Assembly (NCBI GenBank): GCA_002314145.1
Contig: DCCG01000013.1
Span: forward strand, 1 to 12,658
Direction: 5' to 3'
Length of the DNA stretch: 12,658 nt
Source of the DNA: Thalassolituus sp. UBA1087
GTDB taxonomy: Bacteria; Pseudomonadota; Gammaproteobacteria; Pseudomonadales; Oceanobacteraceae
Shown: positions 7,054 through 12,658 of the stretch, piece after piece
How the letters are laid out: each line of letters begins with the position of its first letter
How positions within the stretch are numbered: position 1 is the first letter of the stretch
Made by a program: the position numbers and the translations under genes
The notes under the pieces: generated by a model
Databases searched by the model: none
What the model was told of the DNA's origin: nothing
The model's input: the letters and a program-made list of their open reading frames with translations, nothing else

Positions 7054-8274
7054 TTAACGCAATTCTGAAGATGATTTTCCCAATATTCTGCGGGCGATGA
7101 TTAATTGCTGAATCTGTTGAGTGCCTTCAAAAATATCCAGAATTTTTGAATCTCTGGCCCACTTTTCCAACAATTCATCTTCGCTGTAGCCCAGCGTACC
7201 CAAAAGGGCCACACAGCCTAAGGTAATGTTATTAGCCGTACGGCCGGCTTTGGCTTTTGCCATGGAGGCCTCGGTGGAATTTGGCATGCCATTGTCCGCC
7301 ATCCAGGCGGCTTTTAAGGTCAATAAGCGGGCAGCTTCCCAGTCAGCCTCGTAACGCAGCAGGCTTGCTTGTGTTGCGCTGGTCATGTGATTCCGGCTCT
7401 GGTAATTCAGTGTCATCCCGGCCTGGTGCAATAATTCCCGGGTACGGTCGAGAGCGGCTTTGGCCAGGCCTACCGCCATGGCGGCAACCACCGGGCGGGT
7501 GTTATCAAAGGTCTGCATCGCACCGGCAAAACCTTTGCTGCTGTCGATGTCCGGATTACCGAGCAGGTTTTCTTTCGGTACCCGGCAGTCAGTAAAAGAA
7601 ATGGCCGCCGTATCCGATGCTTTGATCCCCAGTTTCTTTTCCAGCCGTCCCACGCTCATGCCCGGGGTACCTTTTTCGACCACGAAGGATTTGATAGCTG
7701 CCCGGCCCAGAGAGGGGTCCAGCGTTGCCCATACCACCACCGCATTGGCCCGGGAACCGGCCGTAACGTAAATTTTTTCGCCGTTGAGAATATAATCGTC
7801 GCCGTCTTTTACCGCCGTGGTACGGATGGCAGCGGAGTCTGAGCCGCAATCCGGTTCGGTAATCGCCATCGCTGCCCATACATCTTTAAAGCGCTGGCGC
7901 TGCTGCTCATTGGCGACTGCTGCAATGGCGGCATTGCCCAGCCCCTGACGAGGCAGCGAGAGAGATAAACCGACATCGCCCCAGCACAATTCCTGCAGCC
8001 CCAGTACCGTGGACATATTGGTACTGTTAATAATGCCCCCGGCGGTGTTCTGCTTATGCCGCGGGCTGCTGTTCAGTTTACCGGCACCGGCGCCTTCGCC
8101 CATGGTGCCGTCATTCATGCCATCCATGATGGCAGCCAGCATATCGAGTTCGGCAGGATACTGATGTTCTTCACGATCATACTTACGTGAAATGGGGCGG
8201 AACACACTCTGCGCTACCTGCCGGGCCTGGTTAATCAGTACCTGATATTTTCTGGGAGTCTCAAGGTTCAGCAT
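7054..8274 (-). CDS. acyl-CoA dehydrogenase carrying the catalytic glutamate, likely active subunit of a heteromer
   Basis: This 406-residue ACAD should oxidise an acyl-CoA to the 2-enoyl-CoA using FAD. The FAD/substrate loop AMAITEPDCGSD is intact at 135-146, the middle domain reads GYxxN-like (DYILNGEKIYVTAG, 160-173), and the catalytic base is Glu383 in FEGTQQIQ, as in medium-chain enzymes. The motifs that reach across the dimer to hold the neighbour's FAD are missing: the usual ERKxFG segment is replaced at 283-296 (HQAGMTLNYQSRNH), and GGxG(F/Y) is altered to GTLGY at 359-363. The upstream ACAD-like protein has both. Two in-frame longer starts exist, but the ATG at 8274 gives a normal N-terminus and avoids overlapping the upstream gene, which ends 22 bases before. 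No strong ribosome site is visible, which suggests translational coupling. Confidence 0.92.
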   Translation of the reverse strand: MLNLETPRKYQVLINQARQVAQSVFRPISRKYDREEHQYPAELDMLAAIMDGMNDGTMGEGAGAGKLNSSPRHKQNTAGGIINSTNMSTVLGLQELCWGDVGLSLSLPRQGLGNAAIAAVANEQQRQRFKDVWAAMAITEPDCGSDSAAIRTTAVKDGDDYILNGEKIYVTAGSRANAVVVWATLDPSLGRAAIKSFVVEKGTPGMSVGRLEKKLGIKASDTAAISFTDCRVPKENLLGNPDIDSSKGFAGAMQTFDNTRPVVAAMAVGLAKAALDRTRELLHQAGMTLNYQSRNHMTSATQASLLRYEADWEAARLLTLKAAWMADNGMPNSTEASMAKAKAGRTANNITLGCVALLGTLGYSEDELLEKWARDSKILDIFEGTQQIQQLIIARRILGKSSSELR

Positions 8275-8296
8275 AAGAAATTCACAACCGCTGGTG

Positions 8297-9613
8297 TTAA
8301 AGATGCATTCCGTTGCGCATGCAGCCCAACAGGCGCAGATCGCGATACCAGCGTTCGGCCGGATGCTCCTGAGTAAAGCCGTGCCCGCCCAGCAGCTGGA
8401 CCGCATCGGTGCCTGTTTTCATGGCATTTTCCGTACACAGGGTGTGGGCCAGTACCGCTTCGCGGTGAAAGTCTTTCCCCTGTTCCGCCAATGCCGCTGC
8501 GCGCCAGGTCAGCAGGCGCATGCCTTCCAGCTCGGTGGCCATGTCGGCGAGCATAAAAGCCACAGACTGACGGTGAGTTATGGGCTCACCAAAGGCCTTG
8601 CGTTCGTTACAGTAAGGTATCAGGTAATCCAGAGCGGCCTGACAGGTGCCGACGGCCATGGCACACCAGTGCAACAGACTGAGGTCGGTAAAGGTCTGGT
8701 AGTCAAAATCATCGCTGCCCAGTAAGGCGTCCTGATCCAGCTGTACTTGATTAAGCCGGAGTTCGCCGGTGGCTGCTGCCCGCAGCCCCATCGCTGGTTG
8801 TTTATGAAAGCTCAGGCCACGGCGTCCGGCAGGCACAATAAATACCCGTGGTGCATCGTCGAGCATGGCGGTTACCAGATACAGGCTGGCTTCTCCGCCC
8901 AGCGGTACCAGTGTTTTACTGCCATTCAGCCGGTAACCCCTGGTGTTTCTGATAGCATGAGTCTGCAGGGCGGCGGCGTTGTTGAGGGTCCGTTCTTCGG
9001 CGGCGATGGCCGCTTGCAGGGGCTCGTCCTGCAACCACTGTTGCAGCAGCTGCTGTTGCCGGGATGTTCCCCAGCGGGACAGGGCGTTGGCTACGGCCAC
9101 CGGGGACAGCGCCGCACAGGCCAGACTGAAATCGCCATGCGCCAACGCTTCGGCAATGAGGCAGCTGGTGGTGGGCTGGTAACCACTGGCGGCACCGCCC
9201 AGTGCTTCCGGGATGGCCAGATGGCTGAGGCCAAGTTCGTGTATATGATGAAAAAACTCTGCCGGCGGTGCAGTGTCTGCGTCAGCAAAATCAGCATTGG
9301 GGCGCAGCAGTTTCTGCGCGCAGCTGCGCATGCTGGCACTGATAATCTGTTGTTCTTCTGTCAGAGTGAGATCAAACAGGTTCTGTTCACGGCTGTTGGG
9401 AAGACGCTCGCCGTCAACGCTGCTGTCTGCTGCTGCCGGGCGTTGTTTGCCGCGGCGTCCGGCGAGCCGGAAACCGGTTTTCACCGACAGATAGGCCAGT
9501 TTCTCAGCCGGTACCCGCAAGCCGGTTTTTATTGCCAGGCGACTGCCTGAAAATCGCGTTGCCAGTCCCAGCCCGAGGCCCTGCATGTCTTTCGCCTGAA
9601 TGTCTTTCGCCAT
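8297..9613 (-). CDS. acyl-CoA dehydrogenase-like protein lacking catalytic base and FAD loop
   Basis: This 438-residue protein (from the ATG at 9613) has the ACAD fold but degenerate active-site motifs. An extension of about 80 residues (LGLATRFSGSRLAIK...) precedes the ACAD core. Where ACADs read TEPxxGSD it has AAEERTLNN (204-212). It ends RDLRLLGCMRNGMHL, without the EGT motif or the last helix. The alternative base position used by isovaleryl-type enzymes is Ser (DLSLLHW). It keeps the inter-subunit FAD motifs ERKAFGEPI (337-345) and QLLGGHGF (406-413). It is therefore probably the non-catalytic partner of the next gene, 22 bases downstream. The start is uncertain: GTG at 9673, ATG at 9613 or ATG at 9586 are all in frame, none with a good ribosome site. 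A 15-bp in-frame tandem duplication lies just inside the chosen start. Confidence 0.88.
   Translation of the reverse strand: MAKDIQAKDMQGLGLGLATRFSGSRLAIKTGLRVPAEKLAYLSVKTGFRLAGRRGKQRPAAADSSVDGERLPNSREQNLFDLTLTEEQQIISASMRSCAQKLLRPNADFADADTAPPAEFFHHIHELGLSHLAIPEALGGAASGYQPTTSCLIAEALAHGDFSLACAALSPVAVANALSRWGTSRQQQLLQQWLQDEPLQAAIAAEERTLNNAAALQTHAIRNTRGYRLNGSKTLVPLGGEASLYLVTAMLDDAPRVFIVPAGRRGLSFHKQPAMGLRAAATGELRLNQVQLDQDALLGSDDFDYQTFTDLSLLHWCAMAVGTCQAALDYLIPYCNERKAFGEPITHRQSVAFMLADMATELEGMRLLTWRAAALAEQGKDFHREAVLAHTLCTENAMKTGTDAVQLLGGHGFTQEHPAERWYRDLRLLGCMRNGMHL
9581..9610 (-). repeat. 15-bp in-frame tandem duplication at the ACAD-like N-terminus
   Basis: Read on the minus strand, GCGAAAGACATTCAG is followed directly by GCGAAAGACATGCAG (14 of 15 identical). 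It encodes AKDIQ-AKDMQ right after the start codon at 9613. The single difference creates a second potential ATG at 9586. It looks like a recent local duplication that adds five residues. Confidence 0.8.
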
Positions 9614-9726
9614 GGCGGTGTCCGGTCCGGAGTGTGAATATGACCCGCTATCTTTGACACTTCCGGCCCGCACTGCATTGGCTCAGTTGACCTTAGTGAT
9701 AAGTCCTGAGGGTCATTCTGAAGGTT

Positions 9727-9752
9727 ATTATAGTGATTTATCAGTTAATCAC
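9727..9752 (-). promoter_or_regulatory. candidate -10 and operator-like dyad for the ACAD/acyl-CoA synthetase group
   Basis: The minus strand has a perfect TATAAT at 9732-9727, which would start transcription near 9720. Immediately upstream lies a dyad, GTGATT-N8-AATCAC (9733-9752), that covers the spacer where RNA polymerase would bind. No good -35 is present, which fits an activator- or repressor-controlled promoter. The dyad does not match CRP (wrong spacing), E. coli FadR or the FNR consensus. The regulator is unknown. Confidence 0.4.
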
Positions 9753-9756
9753 GGGG

Positions 9757-10431
9757 TCAGGTATCGCCAGAGATAATGGCCCGCTGGCACAAAGAGATAC
9801 TTTGCTGGCAGGCCGACAGCACGGTGCGCCCGATCAGTTCTCCGGCCCTGGTGTGTTTGCCGCAATAATCCAGGCCGTCAGCGCTGCTCTGCGGACAGAT
9901 AACCGCATGGCTGTCGGTGCCGGTACCACTGGCGGGTAAGTGGCTCACCGGGCTCTGCAGACCGGCGTCACGGACGGCGGTGACTTTGCTTTCGGTAAGC
10001 AGAATTAAGGCTTCCGCCAGCGCTGCGTCGGTCAGCGGCTGGTTGATATACAGCCAGATATTGATGGTTCCCGGAACCGGGACTCCGTCTGCCGGGTCGC
10101 CTGCGCGCAGCAGGTTGCTCAGGCCGGCGGTGACCCAGCATTGCACCATCAGCCCGCCGTCATCGGCCTGTGCTGTTCCCAGGGATTTCATGGAAGCGGC
10201 GGTCATCATGCCGGTCACCGGCTGAGGCAGTGCCAGCTTCTGTGCCTGTGCGCTCAGGGTGTCGCGGGGGCTCGGCCAGGGAGGTGGCTGGTGTTTATCT
10301 ACCCTGAGATTGAGCAGTGAGCGCGTGCCGGTCAGGCCGCCATTCAGAACCGCTGAACTCAGCACCCGGCAGGGGAAGGGGGCGATAAACGCGATGTAAT
10401 CAGGGTGATTGATCAGCTCAATTTGGGACAT
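9757..10431 (-). CDS. cbiZ: adenosylcobinamide amidohydrolase (CbiZ family)
   Basis: CbiZ hydrolyses the amide bond that joins the aminopropanol arm to the corrin ring of adenosylcobinamide, releasing adenosylcobyric acid, which re-enters cobalamin synthesis. In some bacteria it remodels unsuitable cobamides. The 224-residue protein shows the family motifs: SSAVLNGGLTGTRSLLNLRV (25-44), TGMMTAASM (73-81), GLSNLLRAGDP (103-113), GTINIWLYI (121-129), TESKV (146-150), ASGTGTDS (167-174) and CGKHTRAGELIGR (190-202). The ATG at 10431 was chosen over a TTG at 10470. No other cobalamin gene is visible in the window; its neighbours are the ACAD group (143 bases downstream) and the divergent yaaA (59 bases upstream). 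The family call is by motif recognition; specific substrate preference is not known. Confidence 0.88.
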   Translation of the reverse strand: MSQIELINHPDYIAFIAPFPCRVLSSAVLNGGLTGTRSLLNLRVDKHQPPPWPSPRDTLSAQAQKLALPQPVTGMMTAASMKSLGTAQADDGGLMVQCWVTAGLSNLLRAGDPADGVPVPGTINIWLYINQPLTDAALAEALILLTESKVTAVRDAGLQSPVSHLPASGTGTDSHAVICPQSSADGLDYCGKHTRAGELIGRTVLSACQQSISLCQRAIISGDT

Positions 10432-10451
10432 TGGCCCGTACTCGTTATGAT
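10423..10451 (+). promoter_or_regulatory. candidate sigma-70 promoter for yaaA-yajG
   Basis: TTGGGA (10423-10428), a 17-base spacer and TATGAT (10446-10451) give four and five of six consensus matches. Transcription would start near 10458, about 33 bases before the yaaA ATG. The -35 and spacer overlap the first codons of the divergent cbiZ, so the two genes probably influence each other's transcription. Confidence 0.5.
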
Positions 10452-10490
10452 GGGCACAGTTACAGCCCAAAGGTTACACAGGAAATCGAC

Positions 10491-11279
10491 ATGCTGACTT
10501 TATTGTCGCCGGCAAAAACACTGGATTTTGACACGCCCCCGACCACGAACAAAGCCACGGACGCCATGTTTCTTGATCAATCGGCAGAATTGATTGAGGT
10601 GCTGCGCCAGTATTCGCCCCAGGAACTGGGGGCGCTGATGAAACTGAGTGACAAGCTGTCTGAGCTCAATGTTCAGCGCTTCCACGACTGGCAGCTGCCT
10701 TTTACCAAAGACAATGCCAAAGCCGCCGTGCTGGCATTTAAAGGGGATGTTTATACCGGCCTGGCAGCGGAAACGCTGTCAGAAAAACAACTGGATTTTG
10801 CTCAGGATCACGTGCGTATTCTCAGTGGCCTTTACGGTGTCTTGCGGCCGCTGGATCTGATTCAGCCTTATCGCCTGGAGATGGGCACCAAACTGAAAAA
10901 CCCGAAAGGCAAAGATCTGTACAGCTTCTGGGGTGATGACATCACCAATGCGCTGAATAAAGAACTGGAACAACACAAGCAGAAAGTGGTCGTTAATCTG
11001 GCATCCAATGAATACTTTGGTGCGGTGAAAGCCAAACAGCTGAATGCCGAACTGATTACACCTGTGTTCAAAGATGAGAAAAACGGTAAATATAAAATCA
11101 TCAGCTTTTATGCCAAAAAAGCCCGCGGTCTGATGACCCGCTGGATGATTGAACAGGGCATTGATTCGCCTGCCAAACTGCATAAATTTGATGTTGCCGG
11201 GTATCGTTATTCTGATGAGGATTCCGGTGCCGATACTCTTGTATTTAAACGAGCCGAAAAGGATATAGCCAATGCGTAA
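10491..11279 (+). CDS. yaaA: peroxide stress protein YaaA (UPF0246/DUF328)
   Basis: This 262-residue protein closely matches E. coli YaaA, a DNA-binding protein of the OxyR regulon reported to lower intracellular free iron during hydrogen peroxide stress. Conserved blocks are MLTLLSPAKTLDF (1-13), RFHDWQ (63-68), AFKGDVYTGL (82-91), LSGLYGVLRPLDLIQPYRLEMG (111-132), FWGDDIT (146-152), VVNLASNEYF (167-176), FKDEKNGKYKIISFYAKKARGLM (193-215) and the C-terminal DEDSGADTLVFKR. The ATG at 10491 has CAGGAAA about eight bases upstream and starts as the family does; an upstream in-frame ATG at 10431 would only add an unrelated N-terminus. It overlaps the lipoprotein gene by eight bases (ATGCGTAA), so the two are translationally coupled. 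Peroxide control is known for E. coli but no OxyR site was identified here. Confidence 0.97.
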   Translation: MLTLLSPAKTLDFDTPPTTNKATDAMFLDQSAELIEVLRQYSPQELGALMKLSDKLSELNVQRFHDWQLPFTKDNAKAAVLAFKGDVYTGLAAETLSEKQLDFAQDHVRILSGLYGVLRPLDLIQPYRLEMGTKLKNPKGKDLYSFWGDDITNALNKELEQHKQKVVVNLASNEYFGAVKAKQLNAELITPVFKDEKNGKYKIISFYAKKARGLMTRWMIEQGIDSPAKLHKFDVAGYRYSDEDSGADTLVFKRAEKDIANA

Positions 11280-11871
11280 ACTGATGATTGCCATGACCGC
11301 TGCTGCCATATTTGGCAGCCTGAGCGGTTGTGTTCTTGCGCCTCAGACGATTGCCCTGAACGAGAATGTCAGCACGCCATCCGGTCAGCTTCAGACCCGG
11401 CGCGATGCTCTGGTGCGGGTCGTTGATGAGCGCGGAATCGGTGCCGATGTACTGGGCACCCGTGGCGGACGGGCGCCGGAGAATTCCCCTTTATTGTCGG
11501 AGCAGCCACTGAAAAACACCCTGACGGAAAAGCTGCAGGCGTCGCTGAAGAATTTAGGGTTCGGAGGTCCGGCACCGGTTGAACCGGTGAAAGTGCAGAT
11601 GAATGTGAATCGTTTTTCTTACCAGTGTAATGAAGGCGTGGTGGTGAATGAATGTGGCATCACCATTGAACTGGCAATGACGGTAATGAGCGACGGTAAA
11701 ACCTTCAGCAAACCCTACCGCATTAATCAGGAACGTTCGCTGGCTGCGTCACCGGTGGCTGAATACAACGAAGAGTGGGTCAACGACGCCATTGATACGC
11801 TCTGGAATCACATTTTCAGCGATCCTGAATTACTGCAGGCGCTGGGTGTTAAGGGTGTTGTCGCACAGTAA
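11272..11871 (+). CDS. YajG-like lipoprotein
   Basis: This 199-residue predicted lipoprotein has a short signal peptide ending in the lipobox LSGC, with lipidation expected at Cys20. Val at +2 carries no inner-membrane retention signal, so it should reach the outer membrane. The mature part resembles the YajG family (DUF-type lipoproteins of unknown function) in its arrangement: an N-terminal TIAL segment, a central LTEKLQASLKNLGF helix (84-97), a beta-strand region, and a C-terminal helix NDAIDTLWNHIFSDPELLQAL. Two cysteines (119 and 128) could form a periplasmic disulfide. A GGAT ribosome site lies within the end of yaaA. It is the second gene of the yaaA unit, which closes with a strong terminator 30 bases downstream. 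The YajG link is moderate; the lipoprotein call is firm. Confidence 0.85.
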   Translation: MRKLMIAMTAAAIFGSLSGCVLAPQTIALNENVSTPSGQLQTRRDALVRVVDERGIGADVLGTRGGRAPENSPLLSEQPLKNTLTEKLQASLKNLGFGGPAPVEPVKVQMNVNRFSYQCNEGVVVNECGITIELAMTVMSDGKTFSKPYRINQERSLAASPVAEYNEEWVNDAIDTLWNHIFSDPELLQALGVKGVVAQ

Positions 11872-11900
11872 ACGCAGCGGAAACACTTTGTTCTGCCCGC

Positions 11901-11933
11901 TAAACCCCGTTATCTGACGGGGTTTATTTTTTT
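11901..11933 (+). terminator. intrinsic terminator of the yaaA-lipoprotein unit
   Basis: TAAACCCCGT (11901-11910) and ACGGGGTTTA (11917-11926) form a perfect 10-bp stem around a six-base TATCTG loop. Seven T residues follow directly (11927-11933). This is a textbook Rho-independent terminator. Confidence 0.95.
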
Positions 11934-11973
11934 CTGCTATTGTCAGCGCGGGTCGGTAACAGAGTTTCTGCTG

Positions 11974-12564
11974 ATGGCAATACGTTCTTTATTCATTTTT
12001 TACGCGTTATTTTTCCTTCTGCTTGGCTGGCAGGTTGCCGATCGGACGGTCTGGTATGCCGAGGTGATTCCTTTGCTTTGTGTGTATCTGTTGCTGCTGC
12101 TGACGATGCGCGTTTTCCGTTTTTCACTGCTGAGCTATATCGCTGTTTTTATCCCCCTGATGTGGCATACAGTCGGCGCGCATTACACCTTTTCTCAGGT
12201 ACCTTTTTCCTTCGTGATGGATTGGCTGGGGCTTGAACGCAACCCTTATGACCGCATCGGGCATTTTATGGTGGGGTTTTTTGTATTGCCGGTCAGCGAA
12301 TATTTAATCCGTCATCGGCTGTCGACCCGGCTGGTGGCTGTTTTCTTTGCAGTCTTTGCCATCGGCACGGTGGCGGCGGTGTATGAAATCATCGAATGGG
12401 GGTACGCAGCGCTGGAAGGCGGGCAGAGTGGTATCAGTTTTCTCGGCGCTCAGGGCGATGTCTGGGACGCGCAGAAAGATATGCTGGCTGACCTGCTGGG
12501 CGCGCTGCTGACTGCACCGCTGGCCTATGTTTATCAGCGCCGGATGAATATCACAGAGCCATAA
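11974..12564 (+). CDS. yjdF: DUF2238 inner-membrane protein (YjdF-like)
   Basis: This 196-residue protein is predicted to have about six membrane helices (roughly 5-21, 29-47, 52-69, 95-113, 118-138 and 168-187). It shows the conserved DUF2238 blocks HYTFSQVP (70-77), GLERNPYDRIGHF (86-98), YEIIEW (137-142) and FLGAQGDVWDAQKDM (156-170), with several conserved acidic and His residues at the membrane face. The function of the family is not established. ATG 11974 has only a weak purine stretch upstream. It starts 41 bases after the intrinsic terminator, so it needs its own promoter; none was convincing in that gap. Its stop codon is 20 bases before the right copy of the 74-bp repeat. Confidence 0.9.
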   Translation: MAIRSLFIFYALFFLLLGWQVADRTVWYAEVIPLLCVYLLLLLTMRVFRFSLLSYIAVFIPLMWHTVGAHYTFSQVPFSFVMDWLGLERNPYDRIGHFMVGFFVLPVSEYLIRHRLSTRLVAVFFAVFAIGTVAAVYEIIEWGYAALEGGQSGISFLGAQGDVWDAQKDMLADLLGALLTAPLAYVYQRRMNITEP

Positions 12565-12584
12565 AACACCGCATGGCGACAGTG

Positions 12585-12658
12585 CTGTCCCACAGTTTGA
12601 TAGCACTCTGCTTCCTGTAAACGACTTTTAAATTCGCAGTGCCTGATGCCTCCCAGGG
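12585..12658 (-). repeat. 74-bp dispersed repeat, right copy
   Basis: This is the inverted partner of 144-217 (71 of 74 bases identical) and reaches the last base of the window, so it may continue beyond it. Relative to the gene it follows (yjdF), it has the same orientation as the left copy has to yaiL. Read in the yjdF direction, it begins CTGTCCCACAG and contains TAAA-cgact-TTTA inside a GCACT/AGTGC outer stem. A short GACAG-tg-CTGTC dyad (12578-12589) straddles its start. No T tract follows. Confidence 0.85.

Noticed and set aside
8275..8406. 44-residue upstream extension of the acyl-CoA dehydrogenase
   Set aside because: It overlaps the 3' end of the preceding gene and reads as an out-of-family Cys-rich sequence; ATG 8274 gives a normal start.
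8747..9550. 267-residue open frame on the plus strand
   Set aside because: It is antisense to the ACAD-like gene. The minus-strand frame shows family motifs and this one is Cys/Gln-rich noise.
9733..9752. CRP or FadR operator at the dyad
   Set aside because: CRP needs GTGA-N8-TCAC and here the spacing is N12; the E. coli FadR core (CTGGT...ACCAG) is absent.
10431..10490. 20-residue extension of YaaA from the ATG at 10431
   Set aside because: The ribosome site and family N-terminus MLTLLSPAKTLDF both point to 10491.
144..12658. Composite transposon bounded by the inverted 74-bp repeats
   Set aside because: The enclosed genes are mostly housekeeping, no transposase is present and no target-site duplication can be seen; dispersed repeats are simpler.

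Overview
This 12.7 kb window looks like chromosomal DNA of a gammaproteobacterium, probably a marine, Oceanospirillales-like lineage. Its PurE, PurK, YaiL (DUF2058), YaaA, YajG-like lipoprotein and DUF2238 (YjdF-like) proteins all resemble gammaproteobacterial versions. It also carries a FATP-type acyl-CoA synthetase and an unusual pair of acyl-CoA dehydrogenases. The lineage is inferred from protein character alone. No rRNA, tRNA, transposase, integrase or CRISPR array was seen.

Layout. 1-244 is a GC-rich stretch with several short hairpins and the first copy of a 74-bp repeat; a gene entering from the left may end here. 245-2416 (minus) is a tight purE-purK-yaiL operon with an extended -10 promoter near 2511. 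2680-5001 (plus) is a soluble hybrid histidine kinase, PAS-PAS-PAS-HisKA-HATPase-REC. 5064-9613 (minus) is a fatty-acid activation and oxidation unit: a catalytically degenerate ACAD-like protein, then an acyl-CoA dehydrogenase with the catalytic glutamate, then a FATP-type acyl-CoA synthetase. 9757-10431 (minus) is an isolated cbiZ (adenosylcobinamide amidohydrolase). 10491-11871 (plus) is yaaA overlapping a yajG-like lipoprotein gene and closed by a strong intrinsic terminator. 11974-12564 (plus) is a six-helix DUF2238 membrane protein, followed by the second repeat copy, which runs off the right edge.

How the parts work together. PurE and PurK make CAIR in purine synthesis. The synthetase and the ACAD pair would activate an acyl chain and perform its first alpha,beta-dehydrogenation. 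The most interesting signal is that the two ACAD proteins have complementary motif losses. One keeps the FAD loop TEPDCGSD and the catalytic Glu of FEGT but lacks the motifs a neighbouring subunit uses to hold FAD. The other lacks the first set and keeps the second (ERKAFG and GGHGF). This predicts an obligate heteromeric acyl-CoA dehydrogenase, analogous to the mycobacterial steroid-side-chain FadE pairs.

A second signal is in the kinase. Its first PAS domain aligns with rhizobial FixL and keeps equivalents of the haem ligand His200 and the distal Arg220, suggesting an oxygen or gas sensor; an FNR/Anr-like half-match lies upstream. A third is a 74-bp repeat (71/74 identical) sitting 20-28 bases after the stop codon of the outermost gene at each end, in the same orientation relative to that gene.
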